Shown: piece after piece, positions 51,297-60,675 of the stretch | How the letters are laid out: the number at the start of each line of letters is the position of its first letter | Position numbering within the stretch: the stretch's first letter is position 1 | Assembly (NCBI GenBank): GCA_963696655.1 | Contig: CAVOLB010000051.1 | Span: 1 to 64,000, forward strand | Length of the DNA stretch: 64,000 nucleotides | From: Hypericibacter sp963696655 | Lineage (GTDB): Bacteria; Pseudomonadota; Alphaproteobacteria; Dongiales; Dongiaceae | Reading direction: 5' to 3' | Made by a program: the position numbers and the translations under genes | The notes under the pieces: generated by a model | Seen by the model: only the letters and a program-made list of their open reading frames with translations | The model's database searches: none | What the model was told of the DNA's origin: nothing

Positions 51297-53342
51297 ATGT
51301 CGACCTGCACCAACTGGGTCAACCAAGCCGTCATCACCTGCAAGAACTGGACGTCCCAGGTCGATTATGAATGCACGAGCTGGGCCGACGAAGGCTCGGA
51401 CGAATGCTCGGAATGGGCCGACGAGGGGTCCGACCAATGCACCTCCTGGGATGAATGCCACTGGTACACGCCCTGGGATTGCATCGCCGGGTTCTTCTGC
51501 CGCGCCTGGTATTGGGTCGCGAAATGGGTCTGCAAGGGCTGGTACTGGGTTGCCAAGTGGGTCTGCAAGGCCTTCGCCTGGGTGGTGGAGAAGTTCTGCG
51601 TCCTGTTCGGCTGGGTCTTCCAGCTGGTCTGCACCGCCTGGGATACCCTGCGCTGCGCATTGCTGAATTTCTGGCACTGGCTCCAATCCCTGTTCGGCCG
51701 CGGCGGGAAGGGGCGCGGTCCGCAGATTGAGCATGTCTTCGTGCTGATGCTCGAGAACCGCTCCTTCGATCACATGCTGGGCCTGAGCGGCCTCACCGGC
51801 GTGGATCTTCAGGGCAACCCCGTCGCGGCCGACGGCGTCGCCGTGGGCGTCAATACGAATCCCGATCCCGCCACCCATATCGATGTCTCGGTCGCGTCCG
51901 GCGCCGATTATTTCCTGTCGGGCATCGATGCGGGACCTGGCCATGAGTTCGAGAACGTGGTCACGCAGCTTTGCGGTGCCGGCGCGACCTATACCGACGG
52001 CGCGCCCTATCCCGATATCCACAACACGGGCTTCATCGCCGACTATGCCGACAGCGGCGCCCAGGTGCCGACGAACATCATGAAATGCTATGCCGCCGCG
52101 CAATTGCCGGTCATGAACCAGCTGGCCCGGGAGTTCGCGGTCTGCGACCGCTGGTTCTCATCGCTGCCGGGACCGACCTTTCCCAACCGGTTCTTCGCGA
52201 TGGCGGCGACTTCGGGCGGCCTCGACGGCAGCCCGAGCGATCTCCAGACCGTCATCGCGACCGGATTCGAGGGCTACCGCTTCGAGAACGGCAATATCTT
52301 CGACCAGCTCGACAAATATTGCCTGCCCTGGCGGATCTATCGCGGCGACGATTTTCCGGCGGCCTTCCTGCTGAGCGGCATGAACCTCAACGAGCTGCAG
52401 GGGCGTCTCACCGGCTTCGACGATTTCGAAAGCGAGGTGAACGACACCGGCTTCGACAAGAAGTTCGTCTGGATCGAGCCCAAATACAGCGCCGACAAGT
52501 TCGACATCACCGGCCCGGGCGATTTCACTTGCGGCAACTCCATGCACCCGAAGGATGACGTGAGGCGCGGGGAAAAGCTGATCAAGAAGGTCTATGAGGC
52601 GATCCGCAACTCGCCGCATTGGGAGAAGAGCCTGCTGATCGTGACCTTCGACGAGCATGGCGGCTTCTACGATCATGTGGCGCCGACGCCGGCCACGCCG
52701 CCTGGCGATACCTTCACCCAGGATTATATCCAGCATCACTTCCCGTTCGACCGCTATGGCGCCCGGGTGCCGACGCTGGTGATCTCGCCCCTGATCCGGA
52801 AAGGCGTGATCGACAAGACCGAGTATGACCACACCTCGGCACTGGCGACGGTGCAGAAGCTGTTCGGCATGGGCCATCTGACCGCCCGCGACGGCGCTGC
52901 CAGCGACCTGCTGCCGCTTCTGTCGCTGGGCGCGCCGCGGACCGACGCGCCCCTGACCCTGCTGCCGGTTGCCGACGATCTGCCGCCTCTTCCTTGCGGC
53001 GACGATGACGACGAAACCGGCGTGATCCTCCGGATGAAGCTGGCCGAGATGAAGTCCGCGCAGGCCGGCGGCATCTATCGGGGGAAAAGGGTCCGCCAGG
53101 CGCCGGTCGATCGCTCCCAGATCGGCTTCATCCAGGTGGCCCTGCTGCGCGTGCTGCAGGACGCCGAGTATCCCGAGCGCGAGCAATGGATCGCGGAATA
53201 CCGGCAGATCCAGAACAATCTCGACGCGGCGGTCTTCATGACCGAAGCCAAGCTCAAGCTTCGCTATGGCGCCGACGTCAAGAAGGAAGCCCGGTTGGAG
53301 CAGGAGAAGCTGCGGCAGGAGCAGCGCGCTCGCACGCGCTAG
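51297..53342 (+). CDS. Phospholipase-C/acid-phosphatase-like phosphoesterase with N-terminal Cys/Trp repeats
   Basis: The catalytic part (about residues 145-560) belongs to the PlcC/AcpA phosphoesterase family. HVFVLMLENRSFDHMLG supplies the first metal ligands and catalytic region, SLPGPTFPNRFFAMAATSGG follows, and IVTFDEHGGFYDHVAPTP holds later ligands. It should cleave phosphodiesters or phosphomonoesters such as phosphatidylcholine. Residues 4 to about 128 are a separate region: Cys recurs every eleven residues (4, 15, 26, 37, 48), usually as CxxW, then a second run, CRAWYWVAKWV and CKGWYWVAKWV, of more hydrophobic 11-mers. No ordinary signal peptide precedes it. The C terminus is a charged helix. 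Confidence 0.87.
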   Translation: MSTCTNWVNQAVITCKNWTSQVDYECTSWADEGSDECSEWADEGSDQCTSWDECHWYTPWDCIAGFFCRAWYWVAKWVCKGWYWVAKWVCKAFAWVVEKFCVLFGWVFQLVCTAWDTLRCALLNFWHWLQSLFGRGGKGRGPQIEHVFVLMLENRSFDHMLGLSGLTGVDLQGNPVAADGVAVGVNTNPDPATHIDVSVASGADYFLSGIDAGPGHEFENVVTQLCGAGATYTDGAPYPDIHNTGFIADYADSGAQVPTNIMKCYAAAQLPVMNQLAREFAVCDRWFSSLPGPTFPNRFFAMAATSGGLDGSPSDLQTVIATGFEGYRFENGNIFDQLDKYCLPWRIYRGDDFPAAFLLSGMNLNELQGRLTGFDDFESEVNDTGFDKKFVWIEPKYSADKFDITGPGDFTCGNSMHPKDDVRRGEKLIKKVYEAIRNSPHWEKSLLIVTFDEHGGFYDHVAPTPATPPGDTFTQDYIQHHFPFDRYGARVPTLVISPLIRKGVIDKTEYDHTSALATVQKLFGMGHLTARDGAASDLLPLLSLGAPRTDAPLTLLPVADDLPPLPCGDDDDETGVILRMKLAEMKSAQAGGIYRGKRVRQAPVDRSQIGFIQVALLRVLQDAEYPEREQWIAEYRQIQNNLDAAVFMTEAKLKLRYGADVKKEARLEQEKLRQEQRARTR

Positions 53343-53381
53343 GCCCTCTTCGTCGAAGTTCGGCGATCGCGGCGGCGCGGT

Positions 53382-54347
53382 CTACGGAGCGCTGCGCAAC
53401 GCCCGGCTTTCGGCGAACTGCCAGCTGACGAGGCCCGGCAGGAAGATGACGCCGTCGCGGATGCGCCGCGCGGTCGCCAGCGCCATGGCCGTCACCGGAT
53501 CGAGTCCGATGGCGGCCCCGATCAGCAGGAAGGCCGCCTCCTGCACGCCGAGCGCACCCGGCACCAGAAAGGCGGCGCTGCTGACCGCCTGGATCACTGA
53601 TTCGACGATGACGGCGTCGATCACGCCGATGGGCCGGCCCAGGACCCAAAGTGCCGCCCAGATCTCGGCGGCTCCGGCCAGCCATCCGGCCAGCAGCCAC
53701 AACAGACAGCCCCCGATTGCGGCGTGTCGGCGGTAGAGTGCTCTGATCTCGCGATCGATCTGGGCGGAATGACCGACGGCCGCCTCGAACCGGCCCGCGG
53801 CGAGGCGATTGAGAAGCCGCATCGCCTTCTCGGTGAGCCCCGCATTTTGCAAGGCGATGAGAAGCGAGACGCCGACCGCCAGCAGCAGGAGGGCGAGAGC
53901 CATCCTGGCGAACAGGGTCGTGGCCGAATCGAGATAGAGGAAGGTCAGGCCCATCAGGGCGAAGGCCAACTGGCTGACGATCGAGAGCGCGACCTCGACG
54001 GTCACGCCGGCGACGGCCGGGGAGCGGTTGATGCCCACGCGCCGTAGCATGCGATAGGCGACGATCTCACCGCCGACCCGTGCCACGGGTAGCAAGCCGT
54101 TCACCGCCTCGCGGATCCAGATCACGCGCATCAAGCTCGCGAGCTTCGGCCGGCTCCCGACGGGGAAGAGCAGGCGCCAGGCCTGGGCGTTGATCAGCAT
54201 GGGAAACAGATGAACCAGGCTCGCCAGGACCAATCCCGGCCCTGCGATCTCGAGCAAACTCAGAATTGCGCCGGGGTCGTCGCGCAGAAACAGCCACACC
54301 GCGAGAATCAGGCCGGCGAGGGCCAGAACCTTGCCGAGATGCTTCAT
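53382..54347 (-). CDS. hpnL: Hopanoid biosynthesis-associated membrane protein HpnL
   Basis: The 321-aa integral membrane protein has about eight helices, related to the lysylphosphatidylglycerol synthase transmembrane domain (UPF0104 type). Family points are WIREAVNGLLPVARVGGEIV and the near-C-terminal FLVPGALGVQEAAFLLIGAA. It is called HpnL in hopanoid clusters and is thought to take part in handling or transport of hopanoids, but its reaction is not settled. It overlaps hpnK by 4 nt. Confidence 0.88.
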   Translation of the reverse strand: MKHLGKVLALAGLILAVWLFLRDDPGAILSLLEIAGPGLVLASLVHLFPMLINAQAWRLLFPVGSRPKLASLMRVIWIREAVNGLLPVARVGGEIVAYRMLRRVGINRSPAVAGVTVEVALSIVSQLAFALMGLTFLYLDSATTLFARMALALLLLAVGVSLLIALQNAGLTEKAMRLLNRLAAGRFEAAVGHSAQIDREIRALYRRHAAIGGCLLWLLAGWLAGAAEIWAALWVLGRPIGVIDAVIVESVIQAVSSAAFLVPGALGVQEAAFLLIGAAIGLDPVTAMALATARRIRDGVIFLPGLVSWQFAESRALRSAP

Positions 54348-55201
54348 GCTGCGTATTCCGCTGCCTTGAAATCCCCGAAGCCGCCCCGGGCGGCGCCCGT
54401 CTCCTGCAGCGCGGCAAGAACCGAGGGCGCCATGAGGGCGGCCAGTTCCTGAGCATAACCATAGCCGGGAGCGGCGCCCGGAAAATCATTCGAGACGGCG
54501 GGGTGGAGGTAGATTTCGCTCAAGCCGGCGGGAAGGTGGCGCAAAACGCCGGCCAGGCGCGATTCGGTCATGGCCCCCGACCAGGCGAGCCCGAACACCT
54601 GGCGGGGAACCAGCAGGCCCGCCATCGCAAATCTCGCCTGCAGCAGCCCGGTGACAGGCGCCAGAAGCATCGGTTGAACGGGACGCGATCCCGGCTCGAT
54701 GCGGCGGAGAATGGCGGCCGGTTCCGCCGGGACCCGCGCGGCGGACATGCCGAACCGGCGGCCGATCGCGATGATCCGTCCGGCGACCGTGGGATGAAGG
54801 TGAAAATGCTTGTGGGTGTTGACGTGATCGAGCCGCAGGCCGGTCGCGCGGAAGGCCTCGAACTGCGCGGCAATCTCGGCGGTCAGTTGGTGTCGCACCG
54901 CGGGCCGAAAGAACATATCGACGCCCATAGAGGCCATGTCGGACCGGAAGAAGCCCCGGGCGTCCACCAGATCCGGAATCTCGGCCGGCGGCAGGGCCGG
55001 CGTTCCTTCGACCAGCACGAGGTGCAAGCCGACCCTCAAGGCGGGCAGGCGCCTGGCGCGCGCCACGGCGTCGGCCGCCGCCATACCGGTCACCATCAGG
55101 CTGGCCGCCGTCAGGATGCCGTCGCGATGCGCGGCCTCGACCGCCTCGTTGATCTCGATGGCGGCCCCGAAGTCGTCGGCTGTGACGATGACGCCCTTCA
55201 A
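54344..55201 (-). CDS. hpnK: Hopanoid biosynthesis-associated deacetylase HpnK
   Basis: This 285-aa ChbG/YdjC-fold enzyme has VTADDFGAAIEINEAV (metal Asp-Asp) and VNTHKHFHLHPTV (metal His) that form the active-site signature. HpnK removes an N-acetyl group from the glucosamine attached to bacteriohopanetetrol by HpnI (family knowledge). It overlaps both hpnL and hpnJ by 4 nt. Confidence 0.9.
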   Translation of the reverse strand: MKGVIVTADDFGAAIEINEAVEAAHRDGILTAASLMVTGMAAADAVARARRLPALRVGLHLVLVEGTPALPPAEIPDLVDARGFFRSDMASMGVDMFFRPAVRHQLTAEIAAQFEAFRATGLRLDHVNTHKHFHLHPTVAGRIIAIGRRFGMSAARVPAEPAAILRRIEPGSRPVQPMLLAPVTGLLQARFAMAGLLVPRQVFGLAWSGAMTESRLAGVLRHLPAGLSEIYLHPAVSNDFPGAAPGYGYAQELAALMAPSVLAALQETGAARGGFGDFKAAEYAA

Positions 55202-56628
55202 GGTGCGATGGCCCGGCGCTCGCGCAGGAAGCGGAAGAACTCGACACCTTCGCGAAGCCGGCGCCGCATCATCTCGGGGCTGCGGACCATCTCGCCGACG
55301 ATCGAGGCGATCTTTCCCGAGCGGAAGTAGAAGCGACGATAGAACTCCTCGACGGAATCGAAGATCTCTTCATGGCTGAGATGCGGATAGTGGAGCGGCG
55401 CGATCTGCACGCCATGCGCATCCACCAGCTCGGCATTCGCCTCGTCGAGCCAGCCGTTCTCCAGGGCCTGCTTGTAAAGGAAGGTCCCGGGATAGGGCGC
55501 GGCCAGTGACACCTGGATCGTGTGAGGGTTGATCCGGGCTGCGAAGCGGATGGTCTCCTGGATGGTTTCCCTGGATTCTCCCGGCAGTCCCAGAATAAAA
55601 GTGCCGTGGATGGCGATCCCCAGCTCGTGGCAGTCCTTGGTGAAGCGCTCGGCGACCTCGATGCGCATCCCCTTCTTGATGTTATGCAGGATCTGCTGAT
55701 TGCCGGATTCATAGCCCACGAGAAGCAGCCGCAGCCCATTGTCCCGCATCACCTTGAGGGAGGCGCGCGGAACATTGGCCTTGGCGTTGCAGGACCAGGT
55801 CACGCCCAGCTTGCCCAATCCTTTGGCAATGGCCTCGGCGCGCGGCAGGTCGTCGGTGAAGGTGTCGTCGTCGAAGAAGAATTCCTTCACTTGCGGGAAG
55901 GCCTTTTGCGCCCAGGCGATCTCCTCAAGCACATGGCCGACGCTGCGCGTCCGGTAACGGTGGCCGCCCACGGTCTGTGGCCAGAGGCAGAAGGTACAAC
56001 GCGATTTGCAGCCGCGACCGGTATAGATGGAGATATAGGGGTGCTTGAGGTAACCGATGAAATAGCGCTCGATCTTCAGATCGCGCTGATAGACCGGCGT
56101 CACGAAGGGGAGCAGGTCCATATTCTCGAGGATCGGACGCTCGGCGTTGTGCTTGATCCTGCCGTCGCGATGGCGGAAGGAGATGCCGGCGATCGAGGTC
56201 AAGGGGCGCTCTTCGGCGACCTCCCTGATCGCGAAATCGAACTCGTTGCGCGCGACGAAATCGAGCGCTTCCGCGGCCTTCAGGCTGCCATCCGGATCGA
56301 CCGCCACCTTGGCGCCGACAAATCCGGCCATCAGCGCGGGATTGGCCGCCTTCAAGGCTTCGATCGTCTTGACGTCGGAGGCGAAGGACGGCGTCGAGGT
56401 GTGGAGGACGACAAGGTCATAATCCTTCGCGACCGCGGTCACGTCGGCAACGGTGAGGTCGTGGGCGGGCGCGTCGATCAGGCGGCTGCCTGGAATGAGG
56501 GCCGCCGGCTGCGCCAGCCAGGTCGGATACCAGAAGGACCGGATCTCGCGCCGGGCCTGGTAGCGGGAGCCGGCCCCGCCGTCGAATCCCTCGAAGGAGG
56601 GGGCTTGTAGGAACAGAGTGCGCAGCAT
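55198..56628 (-). CDS. hpnJ: Hopanoid biosynthesis-associated radical SAM protein HpnJ
   Basis: The 476-aa protein starts MLRTLFLQAPSFEGFDGG, typical of HpnJ. It has an N-terminal Rossmann-like B12-binding-type domain and a radical SAM core with YTGRGCKSRCTFCLWPQTVG (CxxxCxxC near residues 207-214). Further blocks are FFFDDDTFTDD and FILGLPGESRETIQETI. It takes part in assembly of the side chain in bacteriohopanetetrol derivatives. An upstream ATG at 56709 would overlap hpnI; 56628 fits the family. Confidence 0.9.
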   Translation of the reverse strand: MLRTLFLQAPSFEGFDGGAGSRYQARREIRSFWYPTWLAQPAALIPGSRLIDAPAHDLTVADVTAVAKDYDLVVLHTSTPSFASDVKTIEALKAANPALMAGFVGAKVAVDPDGSLKAAEALDFVARNEFDFAIREVAEERPLTSIAGISFRHRDGRIKHNAERPILENMDLLPFVTPVYQRDLKIERYFIGYLKHPYISIYTGRGCKSRCTFCLWPQTVGGHRYRTRSVGHVLEEIAWAQKAFPQVKEFFFDDDTFTDDLPRAEAIAKGLGKLGVTWSCNAKANVPRASLKVMRDNGLRLLLVGYESGNQQILHNIKKGMRIEVAERFTKDCHELGIAIHGTFILGLPGESRETIQETIRFAARINPHTIQVSLAAPYPGTFLYKQALENGWLDEANAELVDAHGVQIAPLHYPHLSHEEIFDSVEEFYRRFYFRSGKIASIVGEMVRSPEMMRRRLREGVEFFRFLRERRAIAP

Positions 56629-56629
56629 G

Positions 56630-57796
56630 TCAGTGCTCCTGTGTGACGGACAGCATGCCATTCGCGCGGACCCGGAACCGCCGTCCGCGCCATGAAACCT
56701 TCTCGACAAAGAATGTCGCGCAGAAGACGGCGAAGGAAATCAGGTCTCGCAGCGGCATCAGCCACCATCCTGCGCCGCCGAGGCTGCTGCCCACCGAATG
56801 GTCGACCTGATAGCGAAGGAAATGCCGCGATGCCAAGGCGGCCAGACAAAGAGCCGTGATCCAAGGGGTCAAGCCGAAAGCCAAGCCGCTCAGGAGGGCG
56901 AGAGGCAGCGGCTGGGTCGCGATCATGCCCGCGAAGCTCGGGCCGGCGACGGAACGAATGGTGCGCGACCAGCGCAGCTCGTGATTCAGCAGCGCGCCGA
57001 GGCTCTGCTCGGTGCAGCTATGCGTCACCAGCATCGGCGCCACCGTCACCTCCAGGCCCAGCGCCCTGACCGCCTCGCCGATGGCATTGTCATCGGCAAG
57101 ATGGTCGGCGAAGGCCTCGAATCCGCCGACCCGATCCAGGACGCTGCGGCGGAGGGCGATGGTCGAGCCGAAGCAGGGGCGCGCCAGACCGCTCCTGAGG
57201 CCGATGATGACGCTCGGCAGGAAGTTGTAGTCGATCGCCATGGCCGATAAAAACGGCCAGAGGCCTGCCAGCGGCGCGCCGCGATAGAGACAGGTGACGA
57301 GCCCGACCCCGGGCCGGGCGAGCTCGGTGACGGTGCGCCGTAGATAGTCCGGGCCGACCCCGATATCGCTGTCGGAAAGGACGAGAACCTCGTGGCGCGC
57401 GGCCCTCGCGATGTTCACGACGTTGGAGATCTTGCGGTTGGCCCCGTATTCGCGGGCATCGATCACCAGGGAGATCGCCATCCTCGGGTGCCGATCCTGC
57501 AGCGCCCTGACATGGCGGATGGCGGGGTCGTGAGGATCCTGGACCCCGAAGACGAGATCGATCTCGCCCGGATAGTCGATCTGGCATAGAGACTCGAGAT
57601 TCAATTCCAGCTCGATTTCTTCCCCGTACAGGGGTTTCAGGATGCTGACGGAAGGAAAGTCGGAGAGTTCGCCGCCACGACTGCGAAAGAACCGTCGCAC
57701 GAGGATGCCGGCGATAAAGGTGTAGAGGATGCCGAGGCCGGCGCAGAGCACGCAGAACGCACCGGTGATTTCTACGAACTGGGGATTGATGGTCAT
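56630..57796 (-). CDS. hpnI: Hopanoid biosynthesis glycosyltransferase HpnI
   Basis: This 388-aa family 2 glycosyltransferase has a hydrophobic N-terminal anchor (residues 8-30), the GT2 core PSVSILKPLYGEEIELELNL, the DxD-like LVLSDSDIGVGPDYL, and C-terminal membrane helices. HpnI transfers N-acetylglucosamine to bacteriohopanetetrol. The start at 57796 (MTINPQFVEITG) is preferred over longer starts, since the anchor helix then lies at the proper place. It leaves one base before hpnJ. Confidence 0.9.
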   Translation of the reverse strand: MTINPQFVEITGAFCVLCAGLGILYTFIAGILVRRFFRSRGGELSDFPSVSILKPLYGEEIELELNLESLCQIDYPGEIDLVFGVQDPHDPAIRHVRALQDRHPRMAISLVIDAREYGANRKISNVVNIARAARHEVLVLSDSDIGVGPDYLRRTVTELARPGVGLVTCLYRGAPLAGLWPFLSAMAIDYNFLPSVIIGLRSGLARPCFGSTIALRRSVLDRVGGFEAFADHLADDNAIGEAVRALGLEVTVAPMLVTHSCTEQSLGALLNHELRWSRTIRSVAGPSFAGMIATQPLPLALLSGLAFGLTPWITALCLAALASRHFLRYQVDHSVGSSLGGAGWWLMPLRDLISFAVFCATFFVEKVSWRGRRFRVRANGMLSVTQEH

Positions 57797-58290
57797 GGGG
57801 ATCGCAATGGTTGCCTGGCGGGGAAAAGAATCGGGAACCGTCGTCTGTCTCTCGTCTCGACTTCCCGATGTGGCGCTCGTCATCCCCTACGACCGCTTAG
57901 CCCATGACATTGGTTGCACTGTGGCTCAAATATGCGCCAGCACTTTACTGTGAAATTATTGTAACGCCGTACCGACTCGGATTGTCGAGCGCGACGAAGA
58001 TGCCGCGCCGTCTCGACACGAAACGGGAAGGAATATTTTCTCTGCGAGCTCTGGAGGCGCCGCATTCGAGCGCATGGCGGCGAGAATCTTCTAGACCGAC
58101 AGGGAACCGACAGGAAGATGTGCCCGTCCCCACATTGCCGGGCGGCAACAATCCCAAGATCGGCGGAATTCTCGACCCGGCGCATTGGCGGTAATCGCGG
58201 TCGTCTCGCTGCCAGGCTGTGCTGCCGCGCTCAGGCAGCGGCCGGCCCGGAAGGTCGGCCGCCGGACTCCGTCGGCGGGAAGCAGCTACG
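57797..58290. other. Intergenic stretch upstream of hpnI, downstream of the CoxL-like gene
   Basis: About 490 bp, AT-richer around 57900-58030, must carry the hpnI promoter. Two hairpins stand close to the end of the CoxL-like gene: GCTGCC/GGCAGC (58221-58239) and GCGGCCGGCC-CGGAA-GGTCGGCCGC (58238-58262, one G-T pair). They may end its transcript, though no T-run follows. No gene or RNA was found. Confidence 0.5.
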
Positions 58291-60675
58291 TCAGCGCTTT
58301 CTCGCCGCCTGGATCGCGCGCCAGATGCGCTCGGGCGTCGCCGGCATGTCGATGTCGGTGACGCCTAAAGGCGCCAACGCGTCGAGCACGGCGCTCACCA
58401 GCGCCGCAGGGCCGGCGATGGCGCCCGCCTCGCCGCAGCCTTTGACGCCCAGCGGATTGTAGTGGCAGGGCGTGACGATGGATTCGATCCGCATCGAGGG
58501 CAGGTCGGAGGCCCGCGGCAGCGCGTAATCCATCAGCGAGCCCGAGAGCAGCTGCCCTGTCTCCTTGTCGAAGGCGCAGAGCTCCATCATGCCCTGGCCC
58601 ACACCTTGCGCCAGGCCGCCATGGATCTGGCCCTCCACGATCATCGGATTCATCTGGTTGCCGAAATCGTCAACGGCCGCCAGCGCCAGGATCTCGATCT
58701 TGCCGGTCTCGGGATCGACCTCGATCTCGCAGAGATGGCAGCCATAGGGGAAGGTGAAGTTGGGCGGGTCGAAATAGGTGGTCATCTCGAGCCCCGGCTC
58801 CAGCTTGTCGAGCGGGTAATCGACCGGGTTGTAGGCCGCGCGCACGACCTCCTTGAAGGTGCGGCTGAGATCGGTGCCGGCGACGCGGAATACGCCCTGC
58901 TCGAAAGTCACGTCGGTCGGATTGGCCTCCATCAGATGGGCCGCGATCTGGCGCGCCTTCTCGACCACCTTGTCGAGCGAGATCTTGAGCGCCGAGCCGC
59001 CGACCGCGATCGAGCGCGAGCCATAGGTGCCGATGCCATAGGGCACGCGATCGGTGTCGCCATGGACGATCTCGACCGCGTTGAAATCGACGCCCAGCGC
59101 GTCGGCGACGATCTGGGCATAGACCGTCTCATGGCCTTGCCCATGGGTGTGGCTGCCGGTCAGCACGGTGACATTGCCGGTCGGGTTCACTCGCACCGTG
59201 CCCACTTCATATTGCCCGGCCTGGCAGCCCTGCTCGTTCAACAGCTTGGAGGGACCCATGCCGCAGGATTCCATGTAATAGGCGAAGCCCAGTCCGCGAT
59301 AACGATTGCGCGTCAGCGCCTCGGCGCGGCGCGCGGGGAAGCCGGCGAAGTCGGCGACCGCGACCGCCTGGTCCATCAGCCGGTCGAACTCGGCCACGTC
59401 ATAGGTCCAGAGCAGCGGCGTCTTGTAGGGGAAAGCCTCGGGCGGGATGAAGTTCCGCCGCCGCATCTCGACCCGGTCGATGCCCATCTCGCGCGCGGCC
59501 GCATCCATGGCGCGTTCCAGCACATAGGTGCATTCGGGCCGGCCGGCGCCGCGATAGGCGTCGACCGGCTGGGTGTTGGTGAAGGCGGCGCGCGTCCGGC
59601 ACTGCACCGCGCGCACCTTGTAGGGACCGGGGAAGGGATAGGCATAGAAGAAGGAAGGGATCGCCGGCGCGAAGGTCGAGAGATAGGCGCCCATATTGGC
59701 GATGGTGTCCACTTTGAGTCCCTGCATGACGCCCTGGGCGTCGAGGGCAAGAGAGACCGTGGTCACATGGTCGCGCGCATGGGTGTCGCTGAGATAGGCC
59801 TCGCTGCGGTCGGAGATCCATTTCACGGGCCGCTTGAGCCGGCGCGAGGCGAACACCACCAGCACCTCCTCGGCATAGTGATAGATCTTCATGCCGAATC
59901 CGCCGCCGACATCGGGCGCCACCACGCGGATCTTCTCTTCCGAGATGCCGAGCGTGGCGACCGCCAGCAGCACGCGGATGATGTGGGGGTTCTGGTTCGA
60001 GGTGTAGAGCGTGTAGCGGTCGGTCGAGGAATCGTAATGGCCGATCGTGCCGCGCGTCTCCATCGGCGAGGCATGGATGCGGTTATTGACCAGCTTCAGG
60101 GTGGTGACATGGGCGGCATCGGCGAAGGCGCGCGCGACCGCGGCGGTGTCGCCGATCTCCCAGTCATAGCAGAGATTGCCGGGCGCCTCGGGCCAGAGCT
60201 GCGGCGCCGCGGGATCGACCGATGTCTCGAGATCGACGATATGAGGCAGGGGCTCATACTCGACCTCGATCCGCTCCATCGCATCGAGCGCCTGGGCGCG
60301 GGTCTCGGCCACGACGAAGGCGACCGGATCGCCGACATGGCGCGCGCGCTCGGTCGCCAGCACCGGATGGGGCGGCTTCGCCATCGGGGCGCCGGTGGTC
60401 TTGGGCACGATCCAGCCCACGGGCAGGCCGCCGACCTTGGCGGCGTCGAGATCGGCGCCGGTCACGATGTCGAGCACGCCCGGCATGGAACGCGTCTCCG
60501 CGATGTCGAGCTTCAGGATGCGAGCATGGGCATGGGGCGAGCGCAGCACCACGCCATAGGTCATGCCGGGAATCTGGAAATCGTCGACATAACGCCCTTC
60601 GCCGGTGATGAAGCGCCGGTCTTCCTTGCGTTTGATCCGTTGGCCGACGAGCGGAGCGGCGACGGGCTTGTTCAC
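58291..60675 (-). CDS. Orphan molybdenum hydroxylase large subunit, form II CoxL-like
   Basis: The 794-aa molybdopterin-cytosine-dinucleotide subunit is of the xanthine oxidase family. The small N-terminal domain opens LVGQRIKRKEDRRFITGEGR, and active-site loop VDAYRGAGR (about residue 370) is the form II signature (true CO dehydrogenase has AYRCSFR). The catalytic Glu is in VKGCGEAGAIAGPAA near residue 743. CoxS- and CoxM-like subunits, which bring 2Fe-2S and FAD, are not encoded here. GTG at 60675 overlaps the araC stop (GTGA) and follows AGGAG. Substrate (an aldehyde, purine or other) is unknown. Confidence 0.88.
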   Translation of the reverse strand: MNKPVAAPLVGQRIKRKEDRRFITGEGRYVDDFQIPGMTYGVVLRSPHAHARILKLDIAETRSMPGVLDIVTGADLDAAKVGGLPVGWIVPKTTGAPMAKPPHPVLATERARHVGDPVAFVVAETRAQALDAMERIEVEYEPLPHIVDLETSVDPAAPQLWPEAPGNLCYDWEIGDTAAVARAFADAAHVTTLKLVNNRIHASPMETRGTIGHYDSSTDRYTLYTSNQNPHIIRVLLAVATLGISEEKIRVVAPDVGGGFGMKIYHYAEEVLVVFASRRLKRPVKWISDRSEAYLSDTHARDHVTTVSLALDAQGVMQGLKVDTIANMGAYLSTFAPAIPSFFYAYPFPGPYKVRAVQCRTRAAFTNTQPVDAYRGAGRPECTYVLERAMDAAAREMGIDRVEMRRRNFIPPEAFPYKTPLLWTYDVAEFDRLMDQAVAVADFAGFPARRAEALTRNRYRGLGFAYYMESCGMGPSKLLNEQGCQAGQYEVGTVRVNPTGNVTVLTGSHTHGQGHETVYAQIVADALGVDFNAVEIVHGDTDRVPYGIGTYGSRSIAVGGSALKISLDKVVEKARQIAAHLMEANPTDVTFEQGVFRVAGTDLSRTFKEVVRAAYNPVDYPLDKLEPGLEMTTYFDPPNFTFPYGCHLCEIEVDPETGKIEILALAAVDDFGNQMNPMIVEGQIHGGLAQGVGQGMMELCAFDKETGQLLSGSLMDYALPRASDLPSMRIESIVTPCHYNPLGVKGCGEAGAIAGPAALVSAVLDALAPLGVTDIDMPATPERIWRAIQAARKR

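Noticed and set aside
51297..51690. N-terminal region of the phosphoesterase as a normal signal peptide
   Set aside because: The first 50 residues are polar with regular Cys/Trp; the hydrophobic part is repetitive and has charged Lys in each unit.
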